Origin: Wenzhouxiangella sp. | GTDB lineage: Bacteria > Pseudomonadota > Gammaproteobacteria > Xanthomonadales > Wenzhouxiangellaceae | Direction: 5' to 3' | DNA: 8,256 nucleotides | Assembly: GCA_007135355.1 (NCBI GenBank) | Contig: SLJA01000343.1 | Location: forward strand, 1 to 8,256 | Shown here: positions 1 through 5,759 of the stretch, piece by piece | Layout of the letters: every line of letters starts with the position of its first letter | How positions within the stretch are numbered: the first letter of the stretch is position 1 | Notes under the pieces: generated by a model | The model's input: only the letters and a program-made list of their open reading frames with translations | What the model was told of the DNA's origin: nothing | The model's database searches: none | Made by a program: the position numbers and the translations under genes

Positions 1-299
1 ATGCGGAAGTATTCGACGGTGCGGGCCAGGGCGAATGAGTTGGGCGGGATGATGCAGGTTTCGCCCTTGAAGTCGACGAAGCTGTTTTCGTCGAAGTTCT
101 TGGGGTCAACGACGGCTGAGTTGATGTTGGTGAAGATCTTGAATTCATCGGCGCAGCGGCCGTCGTAGCCGTAGCTGGAGGTGCCGTAGGAGACCAGCTT
201 GCGGCCCTCGAGGGTGCGCACCTGGCCCGGTTCGAACGGCTCGATCATGCCGTGTTGTTCGGCCATGCGGCGGATCCAGCGGTCTGATTTGATGCTCAC
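1..299 (-). CDS. dcd: dCTP deaminase, N-terminal part (cut by window edge)
   Basis: Deaminates dCTP to dUTP in the cytosol, feeding dTMP synthesis. The reverse strand gives about 99 residues starting MSIKSDRWIRRMAEQ and ending at the window edge in the conserved segment FALARTVEYFRI. This matches the N-terminal half of the Pseudomonas-type Dcd (usually about 188 residues): the SIKSD..IRRMA start, a SYGYD-RC-EF core, SAVVDPKNFDE, and a CIIPPNSFALA strand. The catalytic Arg/Ser/Glu residues lie beyond the window and cannot be checked. The start is GTG at 299-297, with GAGGG (315-311) 11 nt upstream; it reproduces the family N-terminus exactly and no better start is seen. One oddity: the family core usually reads YGYDVRC, but here it is YGYDGRC, with Gly at about residue 47. 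The gene lies 61 bp downstream of the DegS-like protease on the same strand, so the two may be cotranscribed. Identity is secure from sequence memory of the family. Confidence 0.93.
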   Translation of the reverse strand, partial: MSIKSDRWIRRMAEQHGMIEPFEPGQVRTLEGRKLVSYGTSSYGYDGRCADEFKIFTNINSAVVDPKNFDENSFVDFKGETCIIPPNSFALARTVEYFR

Positions 300-360
300 G
301 TGTCGAATTTCCCTCGAAGGCTGCCGCGCATTCTAGCCGAAGCGTCGGGTTCGGCCGGCT
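300..360 (-). promoter_or_regulatory. Short dcd upstream region with -10-like box and small hairpin
   Basis: Read on the minus strand, a -10-like TAGAAT lies at 335-330, about 30 nt before the GTG start of dcd, with no recognisable -35 at normal spacing. Immediately after the protease stop, an inverted repeat GCCGAA/TTCGGC (336-341 and 350-355, 8-nt loop) could fold in RNA. It has no following U tract, so it is not a standard intrinsic terminator. dcd may therefore use its own weak promoter, read-through from the protease gene, or both. This is inference from motif inspection only. Confidence 0.25.
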
Positions 361-1461
361 TCAGGAGCGCAGCGGCGGCTGCTGGATCAGGGTGACGCCG
401 GTAGTGAACACTTGTCCGCCGCGAATCACTTCGAATTCCATTTCTTGGCCTGGCTGAAGCCGGCTGACCCGCAGCATCAAGTCGCGCGCCGAGCCGACCG
501 GGCTGCCGTCGGCGCTCAGCAGCACGTCGCCGGGGCGCAGTCCGGCCGTCCAGGCTGGGCCGCCGCGATGCACCTGGGTGATGCGGGCGCCGCGTTGGCC
601 TTCGCCCGGCCGCTCGAAGGTGATGGTGACATCGGACAACTCGGCACCCAGCCAGGCGCGCTGGACGGCACCGTAGTCGATGATTTGCGAGGCGATCTGG
701 TGGGCCAGCCGGGCCGGGATGGCAAAGCCGATGCCTTGCGCGCCGACGTTTTGGCTGAGCGAGGCGGAGTTGATGCCGACCACCTGGCCGCGCGGATTGA
801 TCAGCGCGCCGCCGCTGTTGCCGGCGTTGATGGCCGCGTCGGTCTGGATGAAATCGTCCAGCGCGGTCAGGCTAAGCTGGCCGCGCCCGGTCGCGCTGAC
901 GATGCCCATGGTCACCGTATGGCTCAAGCCGAAGGCATTGCCGATGGCCAACACGATGTCGCCGGTACGCAGGTTGACGTCGGTGGACAGGTCGGCGGCC
1001 GGCAGGCCGTCCAGGTCGATTTTGAGCACGGCCAGGTCGGTGGCCGGATCGGCACCGATCAGGCGGGCTTCGGCGGTGCGACCGTCCCACAGGGCGACGA
1101 CAATATCGTCGACGCCGGAAATCACGTGCAACGTGGTCAGGATCAGGCCGTCTTCGCTCAGGATCACTCCCGAGCCCAGGCCGCGTCGTGGCCGGGTGAC
1201 CGTGCGGTCCCGGTACAGCAGGCGCAGCAGCGGATCGGCCGAGGCGCCGGCCAGCGGTTCGGTGACCAGGGTGCGGGTGTAGACACTGACCACGGTGGGT
1301 GCGGTGCGGTTGACGGCGTCGGCAAAGGAGTGGGGAGACGGCGCGGCCGGCGCCGGCGGCTGCAGGGCGGGCAGCAAATCGGGCCGCAGCCATACCGCGA
1401 TGAATGCCACGGCCAGACCGATGACAATGAACTGAAGTGCAAAGAGTAAAGTTCTGGCCAA
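361..1461 (-). CDS. degS: DegS/AlgW-type membrane-anchored serine protease with one PDZ domain
   Basis: Trypsin-fold HtrA-family protease of 366 residues, close to E. coli DegS (355). One hydrophobic N-terminal segment (about residues 4-24) with no cleavage site suggests an inner-membrane anchor and a periplasmic catalytic domain. The catalytic triad is visible: His112 in TTLHVISG, Asp142 in ATDLAVLKI, and Ser216 in INAGNSGGAL. A single C-terminal PDZ domain (about 275-358, with AWTAGLRPGDVLLSADG) argues for DegS/AlgW over the two-PDZ DegP/DegQ. In that subfamily PDZ binding of misfolded porin tails triggers cleavage of anti-sigma factor RseA/MucA, releasing sigma-E/AlgU. A Pro-rich linker (about 31-43) follows the anchor. 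The start is TTG at 1461: the frame is open further upstream to about 1520 but holds no ATG or GTG there, and the next GTG (about residue 18) would cut the membrane segment. Divergent from petA, upstream of dcd. The substrate is inferred from the family. Confidence 0.88.
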   Translation of the reverse strand: MARTLLFALQFIVIGLAVAFIAVWLRPDLLPALQPPAPAAPSPHSFADAVNRTAPTVVSVYTRTLVTEPLAGASADPLLRLLYRDRTVTRPRRGLGSGVILSEDGLILTTLHVISGVDDIVVALWDGRTAEARLIGADPATDLAVLKIDLDGLPAADLSTDVNLRTGDIVLAIGNAFGLSHTVTMGIVSATGRGQLSLTALDDFIQTDAAINAGNSGGALINPRGQVVGINSASLSQNVGAQGIGFAIPARLAHQIASQIIDYGAVQRAWLGAELSDVTITFERPGEGQRGARITQVHRGGPAWTAGLRPGDVLLSADGSPVGSARDLMLRVSRLQPGQEMEFEVIRGGQVFTTGVTLIQQPPLRS

Positions 1462-1569
1462 GGAATCCGCCGGGCGATTACTGGAAGTGGAAGAGAAGGT
1501 GGCGATGAAGGACCCGCTTTACGCCGAGACCAGTATAATGCCGGGGAGCCTTAATATTTCGCTAAAATG

Positions 1570-1591
1570 CCGCTGGACGCCGTCCAGGCGG
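1570..1591 (+). repeat. Inverted repeat/hairpin in petA leader
   Basis: CTGGAC (1573-1578) and GTCCAG (1582-1587) are perfect complements around a 3-nt GCC centre. The stem extends with CCG (1570-1572) against CGG (1589-1591), leaving G1588 bulged, for about nine base pairs. On the plus strand it is followed by GTTTGGGG, not a U run. On the minus strand it is followed by CATTTT, but no minus-strand gene ends there. It could be RNA structure or a protein-binding palindrome. Confidence 0.4.
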
Positions 1592-1641
1592 GTTTGGGGC
1601 GTGACCTTGCGGGTGCGAGCTACAGCACATCATGGGGTTAA

Positions 1642-1667
1642 AACGCCTGTCTGGCGAGAACGCCAGA
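1642..1667 (+). repeat. AACGCC direct repeat and hairpin in petA leader
   Basis: AACGCCTG (1642-1649) recurs as AACGCCAG (1659-1666) with a 17-bp period. Between them GGCG (1653-1656) can pair with either CGCC copy. The stronger fold is TCTGGCG (1650-1656) with CGCCAGA (1661-1667) around the tetraloop AGAA; the weaker pairs CGCC 1644-1647 with the same GGCG. A third inverted repeat, GACCGG/CCGGTC (1678-1683 and 1696-1701), follows just before the ribosome site. The role is unknown: a regulator site or RNA structure are both possible. Confidence 0.4.
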
Positions 1668-1722
1668 ATCGTTGTCCGACCGGTGGCTGGATCTGCCGGT
1701 CCTTAGAATCCCGGAGTGATCA

Positions 1723-2346
1723 ATGTCTGAAACCGAATCGCTTGAATCCGAACGCCCGGTGGCTGACCCATCCAGGCGCCGCCTGTTGCTGGCCGGCACC
1801 AGTGCGGTAGGTGCAGTCGGCGTGGCCGCGGCGGCCTGGCCGTTTCTGGCTTCGCTGCGTCCAAGTCAACGTGCGCTGGTCGTCGGGGCGCCGGTCGAAG
1901 TCTTTATCGGCAATCTGGAGCCGGGCCAGATCGTCCGCGTCCAGTGGCGTGGTTCCACCATCGGCATTCTGCGCCGGACCGAGTCCATGCTGGCTCAGCT
2001 CGAGGGGCTGGCGCCGCGCTTGCGTGACCCGGATTCCTCGGTGGCCGATCAGCAGCCTGAGTATGCGCGCAACCTGCACCGATCCATCCGGCCCGAGTAT
2101 CTGGTGCTGAACATGCATTGCACCCACTTGGGATGCGTGCCGTCAATATTTCCGGAAGTCGGGCCGCAGCCGTTTGACGCCAACTGGCGCGGTGGGTTTT
2201 TCTGCGGCTGCCACCGGTCGACTTTCGACCTGGCCGGTCGCGTGTTCAGCGGGGTCCCCGCCGGGCGCAATCTGCTGATACCGCCTCACAGTTTCGTTGA
2301 CGATGAACACGTCATCATCGGCGTAGATCCTGAAGGAGCAGTCTGA
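1723..2346 (+). CDS. petA: Rieske iron-sulfur subunit of cytochrome bc1 complex
   Basis: Carries the [2Fe-2S] cluster that takes the first electron from ubiquinol at the Qo site and passes it to cytochrome c1; 207 residues, normal for the family. The N-terminus has a twin-arginine motif (SRRRLLLAG, residues 17-25) followed by a hydrophobic segment (about 21-44), the usual Tat-targeted signal anchor. Cluster ligands are present: C133 and H135 in CTHLGC, C161 and H164 in the second box, with disulfide partners C138 and C163. The second box is atypical, FCGCHRSTFD where most bc1 Rieske proteins read FCPCHGSxYD: Pro162 is Gly, Gly165 is Arg, and the H-bonding Tyr is Phe168, while Ser166 is kept. 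The 'Pro loop' reads GVPAGRN instead of GVPAPxN. Start ATG with GGAG 6 nt upstream. First gene of petABC; its stop is 2 bp before petB. Confidence 0.95.
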   Translation: MSETESLESERPVADPSRRRLLLAGTSAVGAVGVAAAAWPFLASLRPSQRALVVGAPVEVFIGNLEPGQIVRVQWRGSTIGILRRTESMLAQLEGLAPRLRDPDSSVADQQPEYARNLHRSIRPEYLVLNMHCTHLGCVPSIFPEVGPQPFDANWRGGFFCGCHRSTFDLAGRVFSGVPAGRNLLIPPHSFVDDEHVIIGVDPEGAV

Positions 2347-2348
2347 CA

Positions 2349-3587
2349 ATGGCAAAATCTGCAAATCCCGTCGCCCGCTCGGTCAACGCCGTCGATGAAT
2401 GGGTCAATGAACGCGCGGGGGTCAAGGACTTTTACAAAAAGCACCTGAGCGAGTATTGGGCGCCGAAGAACTTCAACATCTGGTATTTCTTCGGCTCTTT
2501 GTCCATGCTGGTGCTGGTTAATCAGCTGCTGACCGGCATCTTTTTGACCATGCATTACAAGCCGGACGCTGAATTGGCGTTCGCCTCGGTCGAATACATC
2601 ATGCGGGATGTCGAGTGGGGCTGGTTGATTCGCTATATGCATTCCACCGGGGCGTCCCTCTTTTTTGTGGTGGTCTATCTGCACATGTTCCGGGCGCTGC
2701 TGTACGGCTCTTATAAAAAGCCGCGCGAGCTGGTCTGGATTCTGGGCGTGGCGATTTTCCTCGTGCTGATGGCCATCTCTTTCATGGGCTACGTGCTGCC
2801 CTGGGGCCAGATGTCATTCTGGGGTGCTCAGGTCATCATTTCCCTGTTCGGGGCCGTGCCGGTAATTGGGCCGGACCTGATTGAGTGGATTCGGGGCGAT
2901 TTTCTGGTGGCCGACGCAACGCTGACCCGATTCTTCGCGCTGCATGTGGTAGCGCTTCCCATGGTGCTGCTGCTGCTGGTGGTGCTGCACCTGGCGGCCC
3001 TGCATGAAGTGGGTTCCAACAATCCGGATGGTGTAGACATCAAGGCCAAGAAGGACGCCAACGGCAAGCCGCTGGACGGCGTGGCCTTCCATCCCTACTA
3101 CACGATCAAGGATATTTTCGGCGCCGGCGTGTTCTTGCTGATTGCGGCGTTTATCGTGTTTTTCTGGCCGGAGGGTGGTGGTTACTTCCTCAAGCCGGAT
3201 AACTTTGTTGAAGCCGATCCGCTGGTGACGCCGGAGCATATTCCGCCGGTGTGGTACTTCACGGCCTTCTACGCCATCTTGCAGGCCGTGCCGAACAAGC
3301 TGGCGGGCGTTATCCTTATGGGTGGCGCGGTGCTGATCTTGTTCCTGGTGCCCTGGCTGGATCGCAGCCCGGTGCGTTCGATTCGCTACCGAGGCTGGCC
3401 CTCGAAGATCGCCTTGACGCTGTTCGTGATCACCTTCATCAGGCTCAGCATGCTGGGGGTGTCCGCGGACGCCAACATCATGGAAATTCGCTTCTGGTCT
3501 ATCCTGTACTTTGCGTTTTTCCTCCTGATGCCGGTCTGGACCAGTCTTGAAAGCACCAAACCCGTCCCGGAGCGTGTGACAACATGA
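2349..3587 (+). CDS. petB: Cytochrome b subunit of cytochrome bc1 complex
   Basis: Integral membrane core of ubiquinol:cytochrome c oxidoreductase, holding hemes bL and bH and both quinone sites. At 412 residues it is a full-length fused b-type subunit with eight expected transmembrane helices. Heme ligands are visible as two His pairs: H98 (YMHSTGAS) and H112 (VYLHMFR), 14 apart, and H199 (FALHVVALP) and H214 (VVLHLAALHE), 15 apart, as in the Pseudomonas protein. The Qo motif is PVWY (300-303, in HIPPVWYF), the usual gammaproteobacterial replacement for PEWY. Also seen are GYVLPWGQMSFWGA, EVGSNNPDG and the C-terminal KPVPERV. The ribosome site AAGGAG (2333-2338) lies inside the petA end, 10 nt before ATG. 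The stop overlaps the petC start by 4 bp (ATGA), implying coupled translation. Nothing abnormal seen. Confidence 0.98.
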   Translation: MAKSANPVARSVNAVDEWVNERAGVKDFYKKHLSEYWAPKNFNIWYFFGSLSMLVLVNQLLTGIFLTMHYKPDAELAFASVEYIMRDVEWGWLIRYMHSTGASLFFVVVYLHMFRALLYGSYKKPRELVWILGVAIFLVLMAISFMGYVLPWGQMSFWGAQVIISLFGAVPVIGPDLIEWIRGDFLVADATLTRFFALHVVALPMVLLLLVVLHLAALHEVGSNNPDGVDIKAKKDANGKPLDGVAFHPYYTIKDIFGAGVFLLIAAFIVFFWPEGGGYFLKPDNFVEADPLVTPEHIPPVWYFTAFYAILQAVPNKLAGVILMGGAVLILFLVPWLDRSPVRSIRYRGWPSKIALTLFVITFIRLSMLGVSADANIMEIRFWSILYFAFFLLMPVWTSLESTKPVPERVTT

Positions 3588-4327
3588 AGGCCTTGATTCG
3601 TTGTTTGGCGCTTGCCGCGCTGTTGCTGCCCATGTCGGCGCCGCTGTACGCGGCCAAAGCCGGCAATCTGGACTCGGCGGGGACAAATGTATTTGATCGT
3701 GCTTCCCTGCAGCGCGGGGCATCCTTGTATGTGCAATATTGCATGGGCTGCCATTCAATGCAGTTCCAGCGCTTTCAGCGCCTGGTGGATGATCTTGATC
3801 TGAGTGAAGAGCTGGTCGAGGAATTCCTGATTCTGGGTGATCTCGAAATCACTGACTACATGATGTCGTCCATGCCGTACGCGGATGCGGTGGAGTGGTT
3901 CGGCAAGGCGCCGCCTGACTTGAGCCTGACCGCCCGGTCGCGGGGGCCGGACTGGATTTTTTCCTTCCTGCGCGGTTACTACCTGACCGAGACCGGCTGG
4001 AACAACACCGTGCTGGAAAACCCGGCCATGCCGCACGTGCTGTGGGATCTGCAGGGCGTTCAGCGGGCGGTCACCGAAACCGTGACCGATTCCGACGGCA
4101 ACGAAACGACGGTCCGAGTCGGGCTGGAGCTGCAGCGCGAGGGTCGTTTGTCGCCGGCGGAATTCGACGGTGTTGTGCGTGACATCACCGCGTTCATGCA
4201 GTACGTTGGCGAACCGGCCATCCTGGTGCGGCAGCGTATTGGTGTGTGGGTGTTGTTGTTCCTGTCGGTGTTTACCTTCCTGAGCTATTTGCTGTACAAG
4301 GAATATTGGAAGGACATCAAGAAGTGA
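3584..4327 (+). CDS. petC: Cytochrome c1 subunit of cytochrome bc1 complex
   Basis: Accepts electrons from the Rieske protein and passes them to soluble or membrane cytochrome c; 247 residues, typical of gammaproteobacteria. A Sec signal peptide (residues 1 to about 23, LALAALLLPMSAPLYAA) exports it. The covalent heme site is CMGCH (C53, C56, H57). The likely axial Met is M149 in ENPAMPHVLW, the position of the conserved c1 methionine. A C-terminal membrane anchor (about 218-237, VWVLLFLSVFTFLSYLLY) ends with a basic tail (KDIKK), as expected for a periplasmic domain anchored in the inner membrane. ATG overlaps the petB stop, with GGAG (3569-3572) 11 nt upstream. The 52-bp gap to sspA shows no terminator-like hairpin with a T run, so read-through into sspAB is likely. 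Confidence 0.97.
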   Translation: MKALIRCLALAALLLPMSAPLYAAKAGNLDSAGTNVFDRASLQRGASLYVQYCMGCHSMQFQRFQRLVDDLDLSEELVEEFLILGDLEITDYMMSSMPYADAVEWFGKAPPDLSLTARSRGPDWIFSFLRGYYLTETGWNNTVLENPAMPHVLWDLQGVQRAVTETVTDSDGNETTVRVGLELQREGRLSPAEFDGVVRDITAFMQYVGEPAILVRQRIGVWVLLFLSVFTFLSYLLYKEYWKDIKK

Positions 4328-4379
4328 CCCTGGTCCCGATGCCAACACACGCAGGCACTGTTCCGGGAGGTGTCGGCCC

Positions 4380-4994
4380 ATGATGGCCTTGTACTCCTCG
4401 GAGAACTGCCTGGACTGTCATCGGATCCGCTTTGTGCTGGCGGAAAAGGGCATTAACGTCGAGATGATTCATGTCGAGCAGGATCGGGCCGCGACGCCCG
4501 ATCTGGCGGAACTGAACCCTTACGGCGAGACCCCAACCCTGGTCGACCGCGACATGGTGCTCTATGGCACCTGGGTCGTTGCCGAGTATCTGGATGAGCG
4601 TTATCCGCACCCGCCGCTGATGCCGATTGATCCGGTGTCACGCTCGCGCTTGCGCCTGGTGATGTACCGGGTTCAGCGCGACTGGGTCCAGGCGGGAAAA
4701 ATCATAGAAACCTCGGGCGGCGAGAAAAAGGTCGCGGCCACCAAAAAGGCGCTGCACGACAGCCTGCTGGCGTCGGACGATCTGTTTGGTTTGACGCCCT
4801 TTTTGCTCAACGACGATCTGTCGCTGGCCGACTGCGCCCTGGTCCCGCTGCTGTGGCGGTTGCCCGCCTACGGCGTCGATCTGAGCCCGAAGCGCGCGCC
4901 CCAGCTGTCCAAATACATGGATCGGATGTTCAGCCGCGATTCCTTCCGGCGCAGCCTGACTGAAGTAGAGCGAGCCATGCGGGAGGGCGCCTAA
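4380..4994 (+). CDS. sspA: Stringent starvation protein A (GST-fold RNA polymerase-associated protein)
   Basis: Binds the sigma70 RNA polymerase holoenzyme and reprograms transcription under starvation and acid stress; 204 residues versus 212 in E. coli. It has a thioredoxin-like N-terminal domain (about 1-78) and an all-helical GST C-terminal domain (about 84-200). Family motifs are clear: RFVLAEKG (17-24), LNPYGETPTLVDRD (45-58), YLDERYPHPPLMP (70-82) including the surface Pro-His-Pro (76-78) needed for polymerase binding in E. coli, LADCALVPLLWRLP (149-162), and RDSFRRSLTEVE. It carries C10-L-D-C13 at the position of a redox or glutathione site, which E. coli SspA lacks. Two adjacent ATGs (4380 and 4383) are possible; GGGAGG (4365-4370) is 9 nt before the first, and no upstream in-frame start exists after petC. 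Immediately followed by sspB, the standard partner. Confidence 0.95.
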   Translation: MMALYSSENCLDCHRIRFVLAEKGINVEMIHVEQDRAATPDLAELNPYGETPTLVDRDMVLYGTWVVAEYLDERYPHPPLMPIDPVSRSRLRLVMYRVQRDWVQAGKIIETSGGEKKVAATKKALHDSLLASDDLFGLTPFLLNDDLSLADCALVPLLWRLPAYGVDLSPKRAPQLSKYMDRMFSRDSFRRSLTEVERAMREGA

Positions 4995-4998
4995 GCCC

Positions 4999-5415
4999 AT
5001 GTTGTCCAGCCGCCCGTACTTGCTGCGCGCCATGCATGAGTGGATCGTCGACTCCGGCCTGACGCCCCACATCATCGCCAAAGCCGACCACCCGGACCTG
5101 CTGGTGCCTGACTCGGCGGTGCAGGAGGGCAAGGTCGTGCTCAATATCAGTCCGACCGCCGTGCGCGATTTGCTGATCGATGACGAGTTTGTGTCGTTCG
5201 TGGCCCGCTTTGCCGGTGTGTCGCGGGCGGTGACCGTGCCCACCGCGGCCGTCGAGGCTGTTTACGCGCGCGAAAACGGCCGTGGCATGATGTTTTCCGA
5301 CGAAGATGATGCGCAGTCTGATGGTGCCGATGCCAAGGCTGAAGAACAGGACCAGAGCCGCGGCCAGTCTGAGCGTGACAAACGCTCAGGACCGCACTTG
5401 CGCGTGGTCAAATAG
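4999..5415 (+). CDS. sspB: ClpXP protease specificity-enhancing factor SspB
   Basis: Adaptor that binds the ssrA degradation tag and tethers substrates to ClpXP in the cytosol. The N-terminal substrate-binding domain (about 1-100) shows the family signatures SRPYLLRAMHEWIVD (4-18), LTPHII, VVLNISPTAV (46-55), VARFAGVSRAV and VYARENGRGMMF (88-99). It is followed by a flexible Asp/Glu/Gln-rich linker (about 100-130) and the conserved C-terminal ClpX-binding peptide LRVVK (134-138). At 138 residues it is shorter than E. coli SspB (165) because of a shorter linker. The ATG lies 4 bp after the sspA stop; GGGAGG (4981-4986), inside the sspA end, serves as its ribosome site at about 12 nt. The last 50 bases encode two strong adjacent RNA hairpins. 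The gene ends 11 bp from a convergent gene. Confidence 0.95.
   Translation: MLSSRPYLLRAMHEWIVDSGLTPHIIAKADHPDLLVPDSAVQEGKVVLNISPTAVRDLLIDDEFVSFVARFAGVSRAVTVPTAAVEAVYARENGRGMMFSDEDDAQSDGADAKAEEQDQSRGQSERDKRSGPHLRVVK
5369..5409. terminator. Tandem hairpins at 3' end of sspB, possible bidirectional transcription stop
   Basis: CTGAGCG (5369-5375) and CGCTCAG (5383-5389) form a perfect 7-bp stem with a 7-nt loop. Directly adjacent, 5390-5397 pairs with 5402-5409 (GACC/GGTC core, one mismatch, TTGC loop). Both lie inside the sspB linker and tail codons, just before two genes converge with only 11 bp between stops. No T run follows on either strand, so this is not a canonical intrinsic terminator. 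It may be RNA stabilisation, termination by another route, or codon-level coincidence. Confidence 0.3.
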
Positions 5416-5426
5416 CCCCAACCAGC

Positions 5427-5759
5427 TTACTCGACCAGGGTACCGCCCTCGGGCAACTCGGCGGTGATGGCGACGGCGCGATTGCCCGCCAGGGTCAGCT
5501 CTCCGGATTTGCGCCCACCGCCATCGGGGCTGAAGTCGAAGCGATAGCGACGCTGCCAGCACAGCCGATCATTGACGCGCACCGGCCACATTGAGCTCAG
5601 TGCAACCGTCTGGTCCAGCAGCTGCCAGCCATGCCGCCCGCAAAAAGACGCCGCGATCGCGCGGGCCCGGTCGCGGGCGCGCATCGCCGATAGCCACCAG
5701 AGGCACACCGCTGCAAGGATCAGGATCGCCGTCAGCGGTGTTTCCAGGGCTGCATTCAT
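5427..5759 (-). CDS. DUF3301 family small membrane protein
   Basis: A 110-residue protein of unknown function. It has one N-terminal hydrophobic segment (about residues 8-27, containing LTAILILAAVCLWWLSAM), then a basic stretch RARDRARAIAASFC, the segment WQLLDQTVAL (45-54), and a strand-rich tail including QRRYRFDFSPDG (69-80). This layout (membrane helix, Arg-rich helix, LLD-TVAL, RRYRF-FS-DG) matches the DUF3301 family as I remember it. A single-pass inner-membrane protein with a cytosolic tail is the likely topology. The ATG overlaps the stop of the Smr gene (ATGA, 5756-5759), and no strong ribosome site is visible, so translation is probably coupled to the Smr gene. It faces sspB tail-to-tail with an 11-bp gap. 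The family is inferred by pattern; the function is unknown. Confidence 0.75.
   Translation of the reverse strand: MNAALETPLTAILILAAVCLWWLSAMRARDRARAIAASFCGRHGWQLLDQTVALSSMWPVRVNDRLCWQRRYRFDFSPDGGGRKSGELTLAGNRAVAITAELPEGGTLVE

Larger units (their letters stand above)
1462..1722. promoter_or_regulatory. Divergent intergenic region between the degS-like gene and petABC
   Basis: This 261-bp gap is the largest non-coding stretch. A perfect -10 hexamer TATAAT on the plus strand (1534-1539) overlaps TATACT on the minus strand (1537-1532), so both divergent genes may start from nearly the same point. Neither has a clear -35 at 16-18 bp. A second plus-strand candidate, TAAAAT, is at 1563-1568. If the first box is used, petA has a leader of roughly 175 nt containing three inverted repeats, while the protease leader is about 65 nt. 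The petA ribosome site GGAG (1713-1716) sits 6 nt before ATG. No sigma-E-type -35 (GGAACTT) was seen. Activity of these boxes is inference. Confidence 0.4.

Noticed and set aside
336..355. Hairpin after the protease stop as an intrinsic terminator
   Set aside because: The stem is only 6 bp with an 8-nt loop and no U tract, so termination is not supported.
412..1449. 345-codon open frame on the plus strand opposite the protease gene
   Set aside because: Low-complexity Gly/Ala/Gln/Asp-rich translation with no recognisable motif. It is the antisense of a clearly real HtrA-family gene; such frames are common in GC-rich DNA.
1487..1810. 107-codon plus-strand frame spanning the intergenic region into petA
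   Set aside because: No ribosome site or recognisable domain, and it overlaps the secure petA start in another frame.
3246..3257. PVWY in place of PEWY at the cytochrome b Qo site as an anomaly
   Set aside because: PVWY is the usual form in gammaproteobacteria such as Pseudomonas, so it is not unusual here.
2814..3758. 314-codon open frame on the minus strand opposite petB and petC
   Set aside because: His/Gln/Arg-rich translation typical of antisense frames; petB and petC motifs on the plus strand explain the region fully.
4407..4421. CLDCH in SspA as a cytochrome c heme-attachment site
   Set aside because: SspA has no signal peptide and is a cytosolic GST-fold protein, so c-type heme attachment is not expected; the CxxC is reported only as a possible redox motif.
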